This document shows positions 37,969-47,535 of a stretch of 64,000 nt of DNA, one piece after another; the stretch's first letter is position 1; every line of letters starts with the position of its first letter. A program made the translations under genes and the position numbers. Under the pieces are notes generated by a model. It saw only the letters and a program-made list of their open reading frames with translations, was not told where the DNA came from and ran no database searches. Source of the stretch: an uncultured Lachnospiraceae bacterium (GTDB taxonomy: Bacteria; Bacillota; Clostridia; Lachnospirales; Lachnospiraceae); contig CANRNJ010000004.1 in the NCBI GenBank assembly GCA_947631955.1, positions 145,329 to 209,328 of the forward strand, in the 5' to 3' direction.

Positions 37969-38898
37969 GTGGATAAGGTAGATGTTATCATCCCCGTATA
38001 CAAGCCGGATCAAAAGTTTCTGACGCTGATCGAACGGTTGGAGGAGCAGAGCGTTTCGGTAAACCGTATCATTATCATGAACACGGAGCAGAAATATTTT
38101 GACCGGTTGTTTTATGGCACTTCTTATAAGAAAGATTATCATAATATTGTGGTAAAGCATCTGTCAAAACGGGAGTTTGATCATGGAAAGACCAGAAACC
38201 GGGGCGTACAGTGCTCGGACGCGGATTATTTTGTCATGATGACCCAAGATGCGGTACCGGCGGACCGGAACCTTCTGGAGGAACTGTTGAAGCCTCTTCA
38301 TGAAGAGAAGACCGCCGCCGCATACGCGCGGCAGCTTGCGGACGAATCGTGCAGCGAAGCCGAGAAATATACGCGGGCCTTCAATTATCCGGACCGCCCG
38401 GCGGTCAAGACCAAAGCGGATCTGGAGAAACTCGGCGTCAAGACGTTTTTCTGTTCCAATGTGTGCGCGGCTTACAACAGAGCGATATTTGACGTATTGG
38501 GCGGTTTTGTCAAACATACAATATTCAATGAGGATATGATCTATGCCGCGAAGGCGATAGAGAAAGGCTACAGCATCGCGTATGCCGCCGGAGCCAAAGT
38601 GTATCATTCGCATGAATACAGCTTTCGGGAACAGTTTCACAGGAATTTTGATCTGGGCGTGTCGCAGGCGCAGCATCCCGAAGTGTTTGCGGCATATCCT
38701 TCCGAATCGGAGGGGATCCGTCTGGTAAAGCAGACCGTGCGGCATTTGTGGGAAGTCCACAGGAAGAAGGAGATCCCCGCCGTGGTCATGCAGAGCGCGT
38801 TTAAATATGCGGGTTATACATTGGGAAAACACTATTATATGTTACCGGGGAGATTCGTGACGGCGATGTCTTCCAACAAAGATTACTGGAAATTCTAA
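37969..38898 (+). CDS. GT2 glycosyltransferase (rhamnosyltransferase-like)
   Basis: A 309-aa single-domain GT2 starting at GTG, with GGAGGGG 10 nt upstream. It begins VDVIIPVYKPDQKFL and has MMTQDAVPAD where the DxD-type motif sits, a variation seen in rhamnosyltransferases. The acceptor-side NEDMIYAAKAIEKGY motif contains the expected catalytic acidic pair. It probably adds rhamnose or another deoxysugar to the same polysaccharide. Confidence 0.85.
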   Translation: MDKVDVIIPVYKPDQKFLTLIERLEEQSVSVNRIIIMNTEQKYFDRLFYGTSYKKDYHNIVVKHLSKREFDHGKTRNRGVQCSDADYFVMMTQDAVPADRNLLEELLKPLHEEKTAAAYARQLADESCSEAEKYTRAFNYPDRPAVKTKADLEKLGVKTFFCSNVCAAYNRAIFDVLGGFVKHTIFNEDMIYAAKAIEKGYSIAYAAGAKVYHSHEYSFREQFHRNFDLGVSQAQHPEVFAAYPSESEGIRLVKQTVRHLWEVHRKKEIPAVVMQSAFKYAGYTLGKHYYMLPGRFVTAMSSNKDYWKF

Positions 38899-38930
38899 AA
38901 CAGGGCGGCATACGCCGGGAGGGATAAAGC

Positions 38931-40757
38931 ATGTGTGGAATCGTAGGGTATATTGGAACGAAACAGGCAGCCCCCATCATCTTGGATGGGCTTGAAAAGC
39001 TTGAATACCGCGGATATGATTCGGCGGGCATGGCCGTATATGACGGAAAGAAGATTAATATCACGAAATCCGTCGGACGGCTTAAGGTGTTGGAAAATCT
39101 GACGCATGGCGGCGAGACCCTGCCGGGCGTCTGCGGCATCGGGCATACCAGATGGGCGACTCACGGCGCTCCCAGCGATACAAATGCGCACCCGCATTTT
39201 AATAAAGACGAAACGATAACGGTTGTACATAACGGCATTATCGAGAATTATATACATCTCCGCCAGATGCTGACAGACAAAGGCTATGAGTTTGTGTCCG
39301 ATACGGATACGGAGGTGCTGGCGCATCTTCTGGATTACTACTATAAGGGCAACCCTCTGGAGGCGGTGACGAAAGTCCTGCACCGTGTGGAAGGTTCTTA
39401 CGCGCTGGGGATCCTTTTTGCAGACTGCCCGGATCAGATCTTTGCCACGAGAAAAGACTCGCCGCTTATCGTAGGGCAGAGCAAGGAAGGCTGCTTTATC
39501 GCATCCGATGTACCGGCGATCCTGAAATATACCAGAAAAGTGTATTATGTGGACAATCAGGAAGTCGTGCGTCTGCGTGCGGATCACATGCATTTCTATA
39601 CGGTGGACGAAGAAGAAATACAGAAGGAACCCGTCACCATCGAGTGGGATGCGGATGCCGCGGAAAAAGCCGGTTACGAGCATTTTATGCTGAAAGAGAT
39701 GTATGAGCAGCCGAAGACCGTGACGGATACCCTGATGCCGCGGATCAAAGACGACGACATCGTGATCGACGAACTCAATATGACCGACGGGGAACTGGCA
39801 GCCATCAGAAAGATCCACATTGTGGCCTGCGGTTCGGCCTATCATGCGGGCGTGACCGGCAAGTATGTGATAGAAGGACTGGCGCGGATCCCCGTGGAAG
39901 TGGATCTCGCTTCTGAATTCCGATACCGCAACCCGATTCTGGAGGAGGGCGCCATGGTCGTGGTGATCAGCCAGTCCGGTGAAACGGCGGATACGCTGGC
40001 CGCGTTAAGAGAATCGAAGGCGCGCGGATTTAAAGTTCTGGGGATCGTCAACGTAGTGGGCAGTTCCATTGCCAGAGAGGCGGACAATGTGATGTATACA
40101 TGGGCGGGGCCGGAGATCGCGGTCGCCACGACCAAGGCGTACAGCGCGCAGCTGATCGCCCTGTATCTGCTTGCCGTAAAACTGGGCAGAGTCCGCGGCG
40201 GGATCGACGATCAGATGTTTTCTTCGCTTCTCGCGGATCTGAAATGTCTGCCGGACCAGATCGAAATGCTGCTGAACAACAAACAGAAAATACAGAAATT
40301 TGCCAATCGGTATGTGGGCGCGAGAGATGTCTTTTTTATCGGACGGGGCATAGACTATGCGATCTCGCTGGAGGGCTCCCTTAAGCTGAAGGAGATATCC
40401 TATATCCATTCCGAGGCGTACGCGGCCGGTGAACTGAAACACGGAACGATTTCTCTGATAGAGGAAGGAACGCTTGTCGCGGCCGTTTCGACGCAGCCGG
40501 ATCTGTATGCCAAGACCATAAGCAATATGGTGGAAGTCAAGGCAAGAGGGGCTTTTGTACTGGCGGTCACCTGCGAGGAGAACAAAGCCATCGAGAAGGC
40601 CGCGGATTATGTGATCTATATTCCGGAAACCAATCCGTATTTTGCCAATTCGCTGGCGATCATACCGCTGCAGCTGTTCGGATACTATGTCGCCGTGGGC
40701 AAGGGCTGCGACGTGGATAAGCCGAGAAATCTGGCGAAATCCGTCACCGTGGAGTGA
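38931..40757 (+). CDS. glmS: Glutamine-fructose-6-phosphate aminotransferase
   Basis: A 608-aa GlmS. It begins MCGIVGYIG, exposing the catalytic Cys after Met removal, followed by a class II glutamine amidotransferase half and two SIS isomerase domains (ISQSGETADTLAALRE, EGSLKLKEISYIHSEAYAAGELKHG). The C terminus ends PRNLAKSVTVE as usual. It makes glucosamine-6-phosphate for UDP-GlcNAc, feeding peptidoglycan and probably this glycan. GGGAGG lies upstream. No glmS ribozyme is apparent: only 32 nt separate it from the preceding gene. Confidence 0.97.
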   Translation: MCGIVGYIGTKQAAPIILDGLEKLEYRGYDSAGMAVYDGKKINITKSVGRLKVLENLTHGGETLPGVCGIGHTRWATHGAPSDTNAHPHFNKDETITVVHNGIIENYIHLRQMLTDKGYEFVSDTDTEVLAHLLDYYYKGNPLEAVTKVLHRVEGSYALGILFADCPDQIFATRKDSPLIVGQSKEGCFIASDVPAILKYTRKVYYVDNQEVVRLRADHMHFYTVDEEEIQKEPVTIEWDADAAEKAGYEHFMLKEMYEQPKTVTDTLMPRIKDDDIVIDELNMTDGELAAIRKIHIVACGSAYHAGVTGKYVIEGLARIPVEVDLASEFRYRNPILEEGAMVVVISQSGETADTLAALRESKARGFKVLGIVNVVGSSIAREADNVMYTWAGPEIAVATTKAYSAQLIALYLLAVKLGRVRGGIDDQMFSSLLADLKCLPDQIEMLLNNKQKIQKFANRYVGARDVFFIGRGIDYAISLEGSLKLKEISYIHSEAYAAGELKHGTISLIEEGTLVAAVSTQPDLYAKTISNMVEVKARGAFVLAVTCEENKAIEKAADYVIYIPETNPYFANSLAIIPLQLFGYYVAVGKGCDVDKPRNLAKSVTVE

Positions 40758-40804
40758 TCTTTGCCATTGGCTGTATGAAAACAGCACCTGTGGAGAACAC
40801 AATG

Positions 40805-40833
40805 TTGACATTTTATAAACACAATTATTATAA
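40805..40833 (+). promoter_or_regulatory. Candidate sigma-A promoter for the HtrA-like gene
   Basis: A perfect TTGACA (40805-40810), a 17-nt spacer and TTATAA (40828-40833) lie about 100 nt before the HtrA-like gene, in the gap after glmS. Confidence 0.6.
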
Positions 40834-40936
40834 AAAGCCGTCACAGTTTCTACACAATTACAGAATATACTAGCCTCAAGATCAAAGAAGAGATCGGCGG
40901 GAACCGACCTGTAGTTTGGGAAGGAGCGACAGTATT

Positions 40937-42505
40937 ATGTACGACAATAATTATCCAAATTCAAATTCCAATTCAAATTATGAAAATACGGATCAGCCGA
41001 ACGCAAACCGGAACAACGGCTCTTATGTACAGAACGGAGCAGGAAATCCTTACAGCGGCCGCACGGCAGATCATCCATATGGAGGCCATACGGCGGATGA
41101 TCCGTATGGAAACCGCACGACGGGCGGTATGTATTCCGGAAATGCGGCCAATTATTACGGCAATGTTTATCCGAACGATTATGGGCAGATGAATCCGGAT
41201 AAGGGGCAGAAGAAAAAGAAAAAGACGAAAGAACACAGTGGATTTTTCAAGAAAGCGCTTGTTTCCGTATCCTTGGGAGTGCTGTTCGGGATTTTTGCGG
41301 GCGTCGGCCTGTACGCGGTACAGTCCGTGACAGACCTTTTTGAAAACGAGCCGAAAACGCAGGAAACGCAGCAGTCGGAAGCGCTGATCGAAGAGGCGGA
41401 TGAAGTGATCGAGGACGCCGAGGAGGCGACCGGTAAACAGGTGAGCGGCCTGCCTGCGCAGGATGCCCTGTCGGATTCGGAGGACGGCATCCGCGTAACC
41501 GACGACGCTGCGACGATCGTATCGGATGTATCCGGGGTGGTTCAGGAAGTGATGCCCGCCATGGTATCGATCAACAATCACTATACCGAGAAGATGTCTT
41601 TCTTCGGACAGTCGTATGTCAATGAAGCGGACGCCAGCGGGTCCGGGATCATCGTAGGGAAAAACGACACGGAACTTTTGATCGTGACCAATTATCATGT
41701 GATCGCCGACGCGGAGAAACTGACGGTGCAGTTCGTGGAAGGAAGCGAGATCGAAGCTTCCGTCAAGGGCACGGACGCGGATATGGATCTGGCGGTGATT
41801 GCGGTAGCTTTGGACAATATAGACAACAGCACGATGGATCAGATCGCCATTGCAACGCTCGGCGATTCCGATTCACTGGAACTTGGCGAACCTGCGATAG
41901 CCATAGGCAATTCCCTTGGATACGGACAGTCCGTGACAACGGGCGTGATCAGCGCTCTGGACAGAAACATAACCCTTTCGGACGGTTCTGACGGAACCTT
42001 TATCCAGACGGATGCAGCGATCAATCCGGGCAATTCCGGCGGCGCTCTTTTGAATATGAAGGGGGAAGTCATCGGTATCAATTCCAATAAGATCGGCGGC
42101 AGCGTGGTCGAAGGCATGGGTTATGCGATCCCGATCTCGTCAGCCAGTCCTATCATAGCGGACCTGATGCTGAAAGAAACCAAGAACAGAGTGGCGGAAG
42201 AAGAGAGAGGCTATCTGGGGATTTCGGGTATCGACGTTACGGAAGACGTATCCCAGATGTACGGAATACCGGAAGGCGTATTCATCACTCAGGTCTATGA
42301 GGGTACTGCGGCATCGTCGGCAGGATTGCAGAAGGGCGATATCATTACGGAGTTTGACGGAGATTCGATCCGATCTATGGATGAACTTCAGGAGGAACTG
42401 GAGTTCTATGCCAAAGGCGACACCGTGGAAGTCACCGTTATGTCGGCGTCCAACAACGGGTATGTGAGCAGGAATGTCACGCTGACCCTTGGGACAAAGA
42501 AGTAA
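40937..42505 (+). CDS. Membrane-anchored HtrA/DegP-type serine protease
   Basis: A 522-aa protein. An Asn/Tyr/Gly-rich cytoplasmic region (residues 1-90) is followed by a Lys patch, one membrane anchor (about 109-128), an acidic linker, a trypsin-like domain and a C-terminal PDZ domain. The catalytic triad is visible: His254 (TNYHVIAD), Asp284 (DMDLAVIAV) and Ser367 (PGNSGGAL). It should act outside the membrane in envelope quality control. AGGAG lies about 10 nt before the ATG. It is its own transcription unit, with a promoter upstream and a strong terminator downstream. Confidence 0.95.
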   Translation: MYDNNYPNSNSNSNYENTDQPNANRNNGSYVQNGAGNPYSGRTADHPYGGHTADDPYGNRTTGGMYSGNAANYYGNVYPNDYGQMNPDKGQKKKKKTKEHSGFFKKALVSVSLGVLFGIFAGVGLYAVQSVTDLFENEPKTQETQQSEALIEEADEVIEDAEEATGKQVSGLPAQDALSDSEDGIRVTDDAATIVSDVSGVVQEVMPAMVSINNHYTEKMSFFGQSYVNEADASGSGIIVGKNDTELLIVTNYHVIADAEKLTVQFVEGSEIEASVKGTDADMDLAVIAVALDNIDNSTMDQIAIATLGDSDSLELGEPAIAIGNSLGYGQSVTTGVISALDRNITLSDGSDGTFIQTDAAINPGNSGGALLNMKGEVIGINSNKIGGSVVEGMGYAIPISSASPIIADLMLKETKNRVAEEERGYLGISGIDVTEDVSQMYGIPEGVFITQVYEGTAASSAGLQKGDIITEFDGDSIRSMDELQEELEFYAKGDTVEVTVMSASNNGYVSRNVTLTLGTKK

Positions 42506-42599
42506 GGACGGCGCATGGAGCGCAGACAAATACAGATGCCGGTGCATCAGAAAAGAATAAGGCAGGTATCGGCATACGATCGATACGGCAAAAGATAGG

Positions 42600-42627
42600 A
42601 AAAGGGCGGCGGACGGCTGCCCTTTTT
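42600..42627 (+). terminator. Rho-independent terminator after the HtrA gene
   Basis: An 11-bp stem (42600-42610 with 42616-42626, one G-U pair) with a 5-nt loop and a T run, about 95 nt past the stop. Confidence 0.85.
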
Positions 42628-42665
42628 CGGCTGCCGCTTTCCGGCGTGCGTTCCTTTATAAAATG

Positions 42666-42694
42666 TTTACTTGTGAGATGTCCCTTTTTATAAT
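42666..42694 (+). promoter_or_regulatory. Candidate sigma-A promoter for the clpX-like gene
   Basis: TTTACT (42666-42671), a 17-nt spacer and TATAAT (42689-42694) lie about 60 nt before the clpX-like start. Confidence 0.6.
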
Positions 42695-42753
42695 ATGATA
42701 GAGATAAGCAGCAGGAAACGCTTTATTCAACGAGAAAGGTGTGGACTTGGACG

Positions 42754-44241
42754 ATGGATGATAACAGATATGATGATACCAAAGATGATATAAACGGGGA
42801 AAACGCCGGAACAGAAGAAAAACAGAGCGATTACGAGGACGTCTGCTTTATCTGCCGCAGACCGGAGAGCAAAGCCGGAAAAATGTTCCGCCTGCCCAAT
42901 CACATCTGCATCTGCGACGACTGTATGCACAAAACGATGGATACGGTCAGCCAGTTCGATTATCAGGGACTGCTGAATCAGCCGCCGACAGATCATAACA
43001 ACGGGAATAACCGATTTCCCAATATCAGCTTTGTCAACCTTGCAGATCTTCAGGGCGACGGCGGTATTCCCAACAAGCAGAAGATCAGGAAGAAGAAGGC
43101 GTCGGGAGAAAAACCGGAGATCGATATTCGGAACATCATGCCGCCTCATAAGATCAAAGAAAAACTGGATGAGTATGTAGTGGGGCAGGAGTATGCCAAA
43201 AAAGTGGTGTCGGTCGCCGTTTATAACCATTACAAGAGGGTGGCCACCGGCACGATGGACGAGATCGAGATCGAAAAGTCCAATATGCTGATGATCGGGC
43301 CTACGGGCTGCGGAAAGACGTATCTTGTGAAAACACTGGCCCGGCTGCTGGACGTGCCGCTTGCGATCACCGACGCCACTTCCCTGACGGAGGCGGGCTA
43401 TATCGGCGACGATATCGAGAGCGTCGTGTCAAAACTTCTGGCGGCGGCCGACAATGACGTGGAAAGAGCGGAGCGCGGTATTATTTTCATAGACGAGATC
43501 GACAAGATCGCCAAGAAGAAAAATACGACTTCCAGAGATGTCAGCGGTGAATCCGTACAGCAGGGGATGCTCAAACTGTTGGAGGGCGCGGAGGTGGAGG
43601 TGCCTGTGGGCGCCAATTCCAAAAATGCCATGGTGCCTCTTGCGACAGTCAACACGAGAAATATCCTCTTTATCTGCGGCGGCGCTTTTCCGGATCTGGA
43701 AGAGATCATCAAACAGCGCCTGAACAAGAAGACTTCCATTGGTTATAATGCGGAACTGCGCGATAAATACGACAAAGAAAAGAACATACTGAACAGGGTC
43801 ACTGTGGAGGATATCAAGAAGTTCGGCATGATCCCTGAATTTATCGGCCGTCTTCCGGTTATCTTTACGCTCGACGGCCTGAGCAAAGACATGATGGTCA
43901 AGATCCTCTCGGAGCCCAAGAACGCTATTTTAAAACAGTATCAGAAGCTGCTTGAACTGGATGAGGTGCAGCTGGAGTTCGAGCAGGACGCTCTGGAAGC
44001 GATTGCGGAGAAGGCGATGGAGAAGGACACCGGAGCGCGTGCTCTGCGCGCGATCATCGAGGAGTTTATGCTGGATATCATGTATGAGGTGCCTAAAGAC
44101 GACAATATCGGCAGAGTGACGATCACGAGGGACTATATCCAGGGCACAGGCGGACCGATCATCGACATCCGCAGCAATTCTCTGGAACATCCGGACCGTT
44201 TGAAAGTAATAGAGAATGGCAATGCGGGCGCGCAGGCATAG
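42754..44241 (+). CDS. Divergent ClpX-like AAA+ unfoldase
   Basis: A 495-aa protein with a zinc-binding start (CxxC pairs in VCFICRRP and CICDDCMH), a ~60-residue spacer, and an AAA+ core: Walker A GPTGCGKTYL, pore loop GYIGDD, Walker B IIFIDEIDKIA, and sensor 2 GARALRAI. Two ClpX hallmarks differ. The RKH substrate loop is replaced by NSKNAM (residues 288-293), and the IGF loop that docks on ClpP reads IGY (329-331). No clpP is nearby. It is probably a paralogue of the housekeeping ClpX with altered substrates or without ClpP. A GTG five codons upstream (42739) is an alternative start; both ribosome sites are weak. Confidence 0.9.
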   Translation: MDDNRYDDTKDDINGENAGTEEKQSDYEDVCFICRRPESKAGKMFRLPNHICICDDCMHKTMDTVSQFDYQGLLNQPPTDHNNGNNRFPNISFVNLADLQGDGGIPNKQKIRKKKASGEKPEIDIRNIMPPHKIKEKLDEYVVGQEYAKKVVSVAVYNHYKRVATGTMDEIEIEKSNMLMIGPTGCGKTYLVKTLARLLDVPLAITDATSLTEAGYIGDDIESVVSKLLAAADNDVERAERGIIFIDEIDKIAKKKNTTSRDVSGESVQQGMLKLLEGAEVEVPVGANSKNAMVPLATVNTRNILFICGGAFPDLEEIIKQRLNKKTSIGYNAELRDKYDKEKNILNRVTVEDIKKFGMIPEFIGRLPVIFTLDGLSKDMMVKILSEPKNAILKQYQKLLELDEVQLEFEQDALEAIAEKAMEKDTGARALRAIIEEFMLDIMYEVPKDDNIGRVTITRDYIQGTGGPIIDIRSNSLEHPDRLKVIENGNAGAQA

Positions 44242-44242
44242 A

Positions 44243-44280
44243 ATAATAGGGAAGATGTGTGAAAGACCAGTCCCTATTAT
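44243..44280 (+). terminator. Stem-loop between clpX-like and S8 genes
   Basis: A perfect 10-bp stem (44243-44252 with 44271-44280) with an 18-nt loop starts 2 nt after the clpX-like stop. There is no T run, and an adjacent AT-rich palindrome overlaps a possible -10 box. Confidence 0.45.
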
Positions 44281-44304
44281 ATAATAGCGGATGTTATTTA
44301 AAAG

Positions 44305-46002
44305 ATGACTTGCAGGGAAAAGATCCTATCAAATGAGTACGCCGATCTGATAACGGATTACAGAACGGCGGAAGAACTGCTGAACATATCGTCCATGGAT
44401 CTGTGTATCCACGACATAGACGCCGGTTATGCGGTCGCAAATGTTGATCGAAACGTGATCCCGCCAATGTCTGCGGCGACTTACGGCTACTCGCTCATAC
44501 CGTCGCTTTACGGTCTGATGCAGGTTGGCGGAAATTTGTTTAACCCGGAGAACCTTGCCGAAACGGGAAGCATCCGTATCCAGAATCCTCCGCTTTCGCT
44601 TACCGGAGAAGGCGTTATTCTGGGGATCATCGACACAGGGATCCGATATGAGTCGGAAGTGTTCCGCCGGGAAGACGGTTCAAGCCGTATCATGGCTATC
44701 TGGGATCAGACGATTCAGGACGGGGAACCTCCGGAGGGGTTCCAATACGGCACGGAATATACAAGAGCGGATATCAACCGGGCGCTTATCTCGGATGCGC
44801 CGCGGTCGATCGTTCCGTCCACGGACACGGACGGGCACGGGACGCAGATGGCGTCCGCCGCGGCCGGAAGCGTGATCGACGGCGGTTTTATATTCCGCGG
44901 CGCTGCGCCGCAGGCCGAGATAGCGGTGGTCAAACTGAAAGGCGCCAAACAGTATCTGCGGGATTTCTATCTGATCGCCGACGGCGCCGCCGCGTATCAG
45001 GAAAATGACATCATGGAAGCCGTCAGGTACTTGGAGCGCATGGCGATCGTGCTGCAAAGGCCCGTAGTGATCGTGCTGGGGATCGGCACCAATCTGGGAA
45101 GCCATAACGGCACGTCGCCGCTGGCATCCTATCTGAACATCGTTGCAAGCCGCAGGAGCCGTGCGATCATCGTGTGCGGCGGCAACGAAGGCGACAAGGA
45201 GCACCACTATGAAGGGATCGTGCCGGAAGACGTCGAGATCCGTGTAGCGCAGGAAACAAGGGGATTCTGCCTTGAATTGTGGGGCGCTCTGCCGGACACT
45301 TATTCCGTCCGGGTCCGGTCGCCCGGCGGCGAGAATTCCGCGGAGATCGATTTCCGGAACAAAGGGGATACCGAGGTTGATTTTGTCTTTGAAAATACCC
45401 GTATTTTTATAAGTAATGTGGTGGTGGAACGGGATTCGGGGGAACAGCTGATCTTCTTCCGCTTTCTGGATCCCACGCCGGGCATATGGACTTTACGCAT
45501 TTTTCCCCCGCAGGAAGGACAGAGCGGGGCGGGAAATTTCAATCTCTGGCTTCCGATCACAGAATTTATTGACACAAGTGTCACATTTATAGCGCCAAGT
45601 CCGGATGTGACGCTGACGGAACCGTCAAATGCGTCGCAGGTCCTTACCATATCCGCATACAACGGATTGACCGGCAGTTGGTTTGCGCAGTCGGGAAGAG
45701 GATATACGAAGAGCGGGGCCGTTAAGCCGGATCTGTCCGCTCCCGGCGTGGAGGTTTCCACGGTATTGGGGCCTGTGACCGGTTCCTGTATGGCTGCGGC
45801 GCTTGCGGCGGGCTGCGTGGCGCAGTTCATGGAGTGGGCGGTAGTGGACGGCCATGTGCCCAGCGTGTCGGGAAAAGGCATCAAAAGTTTTCTGACGCTT
45901 GGCGCGGACAGACCGGGCGATATCGTGTATCCGGACAATCGATGGGGATACGGACGCATTGACGTAAACGGTACCTTCGAGATACTGGCGAGATTGAACT
46001 GA
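44305..46002 (+). CDS. S8 subtilisin-like protein, Csp-type, with Cys at nucleophile position
   Basis: A 565-aa member of the clostridial Csp-like branch of S8 proteases, with a short prodomain-like start and an inserted jelly-roll region. Asp110 (IIDTG), His178 (DTDGHGTQ) and the oxyanion Asn294 (GGNEG) are present. At the Ser nucleophile, however, the sequence is TGSCMAAA: against the standard GTSMA, Cys495 replaces Ser. It is either a thiol-subtilisin or a pseudoprotease; in C. difficile, CspA and CspC are known catalytically dead relatives. No secretion signal is seen. The ribosome site is weak, so the start is uncertain. Confidence 0.88.
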   Translation: MTCREKILSNEYADLITDYRTAEELLNISSMDLCIHDIDAGYAVANVDRNVIPPMSAATYGYSLIPSLYGLMQVGGNLFNPENLAETGSIRIQNPPLSLTGEGVILGIIDTGIRYESEVFRREDGSSRIMAIWDQTIQDGEPPEGFQYGTEYTRADINRALISDAPRSIVPSTDTDGHGTQMASAAAGSVIDGGFIFRGAAPQAEIAVVKLKGAKQYLRDFYLIADGAAAYQENDIMEAVRYLERMAIVLQRPVVIVLGIGTNLGSHNGTSPLASYLNIVASRRSRAIIVCGGNEGDKEHHYEGIVPEDVEIRVAQETRGFCLELWGALPDTYSVRVRSPGGENSAEIDFRNKGDTEVDFVFENTRIFISNVVVERDSGEQLIFFRFLDPTPGIWTLRIFPPQEGQSGAGNFNLWLPITEFIDTSVTFIAPSPDVTLTEPSNASQVLTISAYNGLTGSWFAQSGRGYTKSGAVKPDLSAPGVEVSTVLGPVTGSCMAAALAAGCVAQFMEWAVVDGHVPSVSGKGIKSFLTLGADRPGDIVYPDNRWGYGRIDVNGTFEILARLN

Positions 46003-46013
46003 AAGGATTCTTT

Positions 46014-46481
46014 ATGACAGCTGTTTGGTGTTCTCTGCTTGCGGTAGGGATATTTGCCGCAGATCTTTTGATCAAGAACTATATTGAGCGGACAGTGGCA
46101 GAGGGAGAAGTGCGGCCTTTTTGCCGGGGAAAGCTTCTGATCCGCAGATATCACAACAAAGGGGCCGCCTTCGATATCGGAGAACGAAGGAGAGGATTGA
46201 CAGCCGTTTTGTCTGTGGCAATGACTTTGGGCGCCACGGTGCTTTTTGCTGCGGCGTTCACATTCCGGGGAAATCGTCTGCTGAAAGCCGGATTGGCCTT
46301 TCTTCTGGGCGGAGCATACAGCAACACCTATGACAGGCTCGCCCGGAAATATGTGGTGGATTACGTCAGTTTTCCCGTGAAAAATAAAAAAATCAGAAAT
46401 ATCGTTTTTAATATTTCTGATTTCTGTATCGTGATAGGAGCGCTTCTGATGGTGATCGGAAGCGCCAAAGCCGCATCGTAA
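46014..46481 (+). CDS. lspA: Signal peptidase II (prolipoprotein signal peptidase)
   Basis: A 155-aa protein with four membrane segments and the LspA motifs HNKGAAFDIG, GAYSNTYDR...VVDYV and NISDFCIVIG. The last two carry the catalytic Asp pair. It cleaves lipidated prolipoproteins such as the SGNH lipoprotein in this window. The NTYDR motif differs slightly from the usual NLYDR or NLIDR, and the protein may be a second, diverged copy. It starts 11 nt after the S8 gene stop with AAAGGA upstream, so the two are probably cotranscribed. Confidence 0.9.
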   Translation: MTAVWCSLLAVGIFAADLLIKNYIERTVAEGEVRPFCRGKLLIRRYHNKGAAFDIGERRRGLTAVLSVAMTLGATVLFAAAFTFRGNRLLKAGLAFLLGGAYSNTYDRLARKYVVDYVSFPVKNKKIRNIVFNISDFCIVIGALLMVIGSAKAAS

Positions 46482-46483
46482 AA

Positions 46484-47419
46484 TCACATCGTAATGAAAG
46501 TGCCGCATTTTCCTTTGATCGCTTCCGTGACGGAGGCGATGGAGGTGATCAGCACCCTGCCCGCCGGATTTTTTTCCAGATAGGCGATGGACGCTTCGAT
46601 CTTCGGAAGCATGGTGCCTTCCTCGAATTGTCCTGCGGCGCACAGTTCTTTCGCTTCGGCGGCAGTCAGGCGTTCAAGCGGTTTCTGATCCGCCGAACCG
46701 TAATTCATGTAGACGCACGGAACGCCGGTGAGGATGATCAGTTCGTCAACATTCAGATCGCCCGCCAGTTTCCCGGCGATGGAGTCCTTCTCGATCACCG
46801 CGGAAGCGCCTTTCAGCGCGTGGCTCTGTTCGATTACGGGTATCCCGCCGCCGCCGCAGGCAATGACGATCTGATCCGCTTCGACCAGAGCCCGGATCGC
46901 TTCGATCTCGACGACGTCGATCGGTTTCGGGGCCGCAACGACGCGGCGGAAACCTTTTCCGGGTTCTTCTGCCACATAATTTCCTTTTTTTATCTCTGTT
47001 TCCGCATCTTCTTTGGACATGTAGCGGCCGATCACTTTGGTCGGTTCGTAAAATGCTTCGTCGTAGGGATCCACAGTCACCTGTGTCAATATCGTGCTGA
47101 CGGGCTTGGAGATGCCGCGGCTGAGGAGTTCCGCGCGAAGGGAATTCTGGATGTCATAGCCGACGTATCCTTGGCTCATGGCGGAACAGACGCACATAGG
47201 GGCCGGTGTGTAGTCGATATAGATACGCCGCAGTTCCGTCATTGCTTTGTGGATCATGCTGACCTGCGGGCCGTTGCTGTGCGTGATCGTAAGCTGATAG
47301 TCGGATTCCACCAGATCCGCCAGCGCCCTGGCGGTCACTTTGACGGCGTCCCATTGTTCCAGTATCGTATAGCCAAGCGCCTCGTGGCCAAGCGAAACGA
47401 CTGCTCTTTTTTTGCTCAT
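46484..47419 (-). CDS. arcC: Carbamate kinase
   Basis: A 311-aa amino-acid-kinase-fold protein with the carbamate kinase pattern ITHSNGPQVSMI near the N terminus, CGGGGIPV in the middle and the ADQKPLERLTAAEAKEL tail region. It forms ATP and carbamate-derived CO2 and ammonia from carbamoyl phosphate. No arcA or arcB lies nearby, so it is not in an arginine-deiminase operon; it may serve purine, allantoin or agmatine breakdown encoded elsewhere. GGAGG lies upstream of the ATG. It is convergent with lspA, 2 nt apart. Confidence 0.92.
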   Translation of the reverse strand: MSKKRAVVSLGHEALGYTILEQWDAVKVTARALADLVESDYQLTITHSNGPQVSMIHKAMTELRRIYIDYTPAPMCVCSAMSQGYVGYDIQNSLRAELLSRGISKPVSTILTQVTVDPYDEAFYEPTKVIGRYMSKEDAETEIKKGNYVAEEPGKGFRRVVAAPKPIDVVEIEAIRALVEADQIVIACGGGGIPVIEQSHALKGASAVIEKDSIAGKLAGDLNVDELIILTGVPCVYMNYGSADQKPLERLTAAEAKELCAAGQFEEGTMLPKIEASIAYLEKNPAGRVLITSIASVTEAIKGKCGTFITM

Positions 47420-47535
47420 ATCGATCCTCCGTTGACAAAATTCCCGAAACCCTTAAGTCCTGTTTATGCGGCTTATGGTTCCTTCTTTTTTAAAATATGC
47501 CTTTAGTATATCAAAATCCCGCAGTTTTGTATAGG

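Noticed and set aside
38899..38930. glmS ribozyme/riboswitch upstream of glmS
   Set aside because: Only 32 nt separate glmS from the previous gene, too short for the ribozyme.
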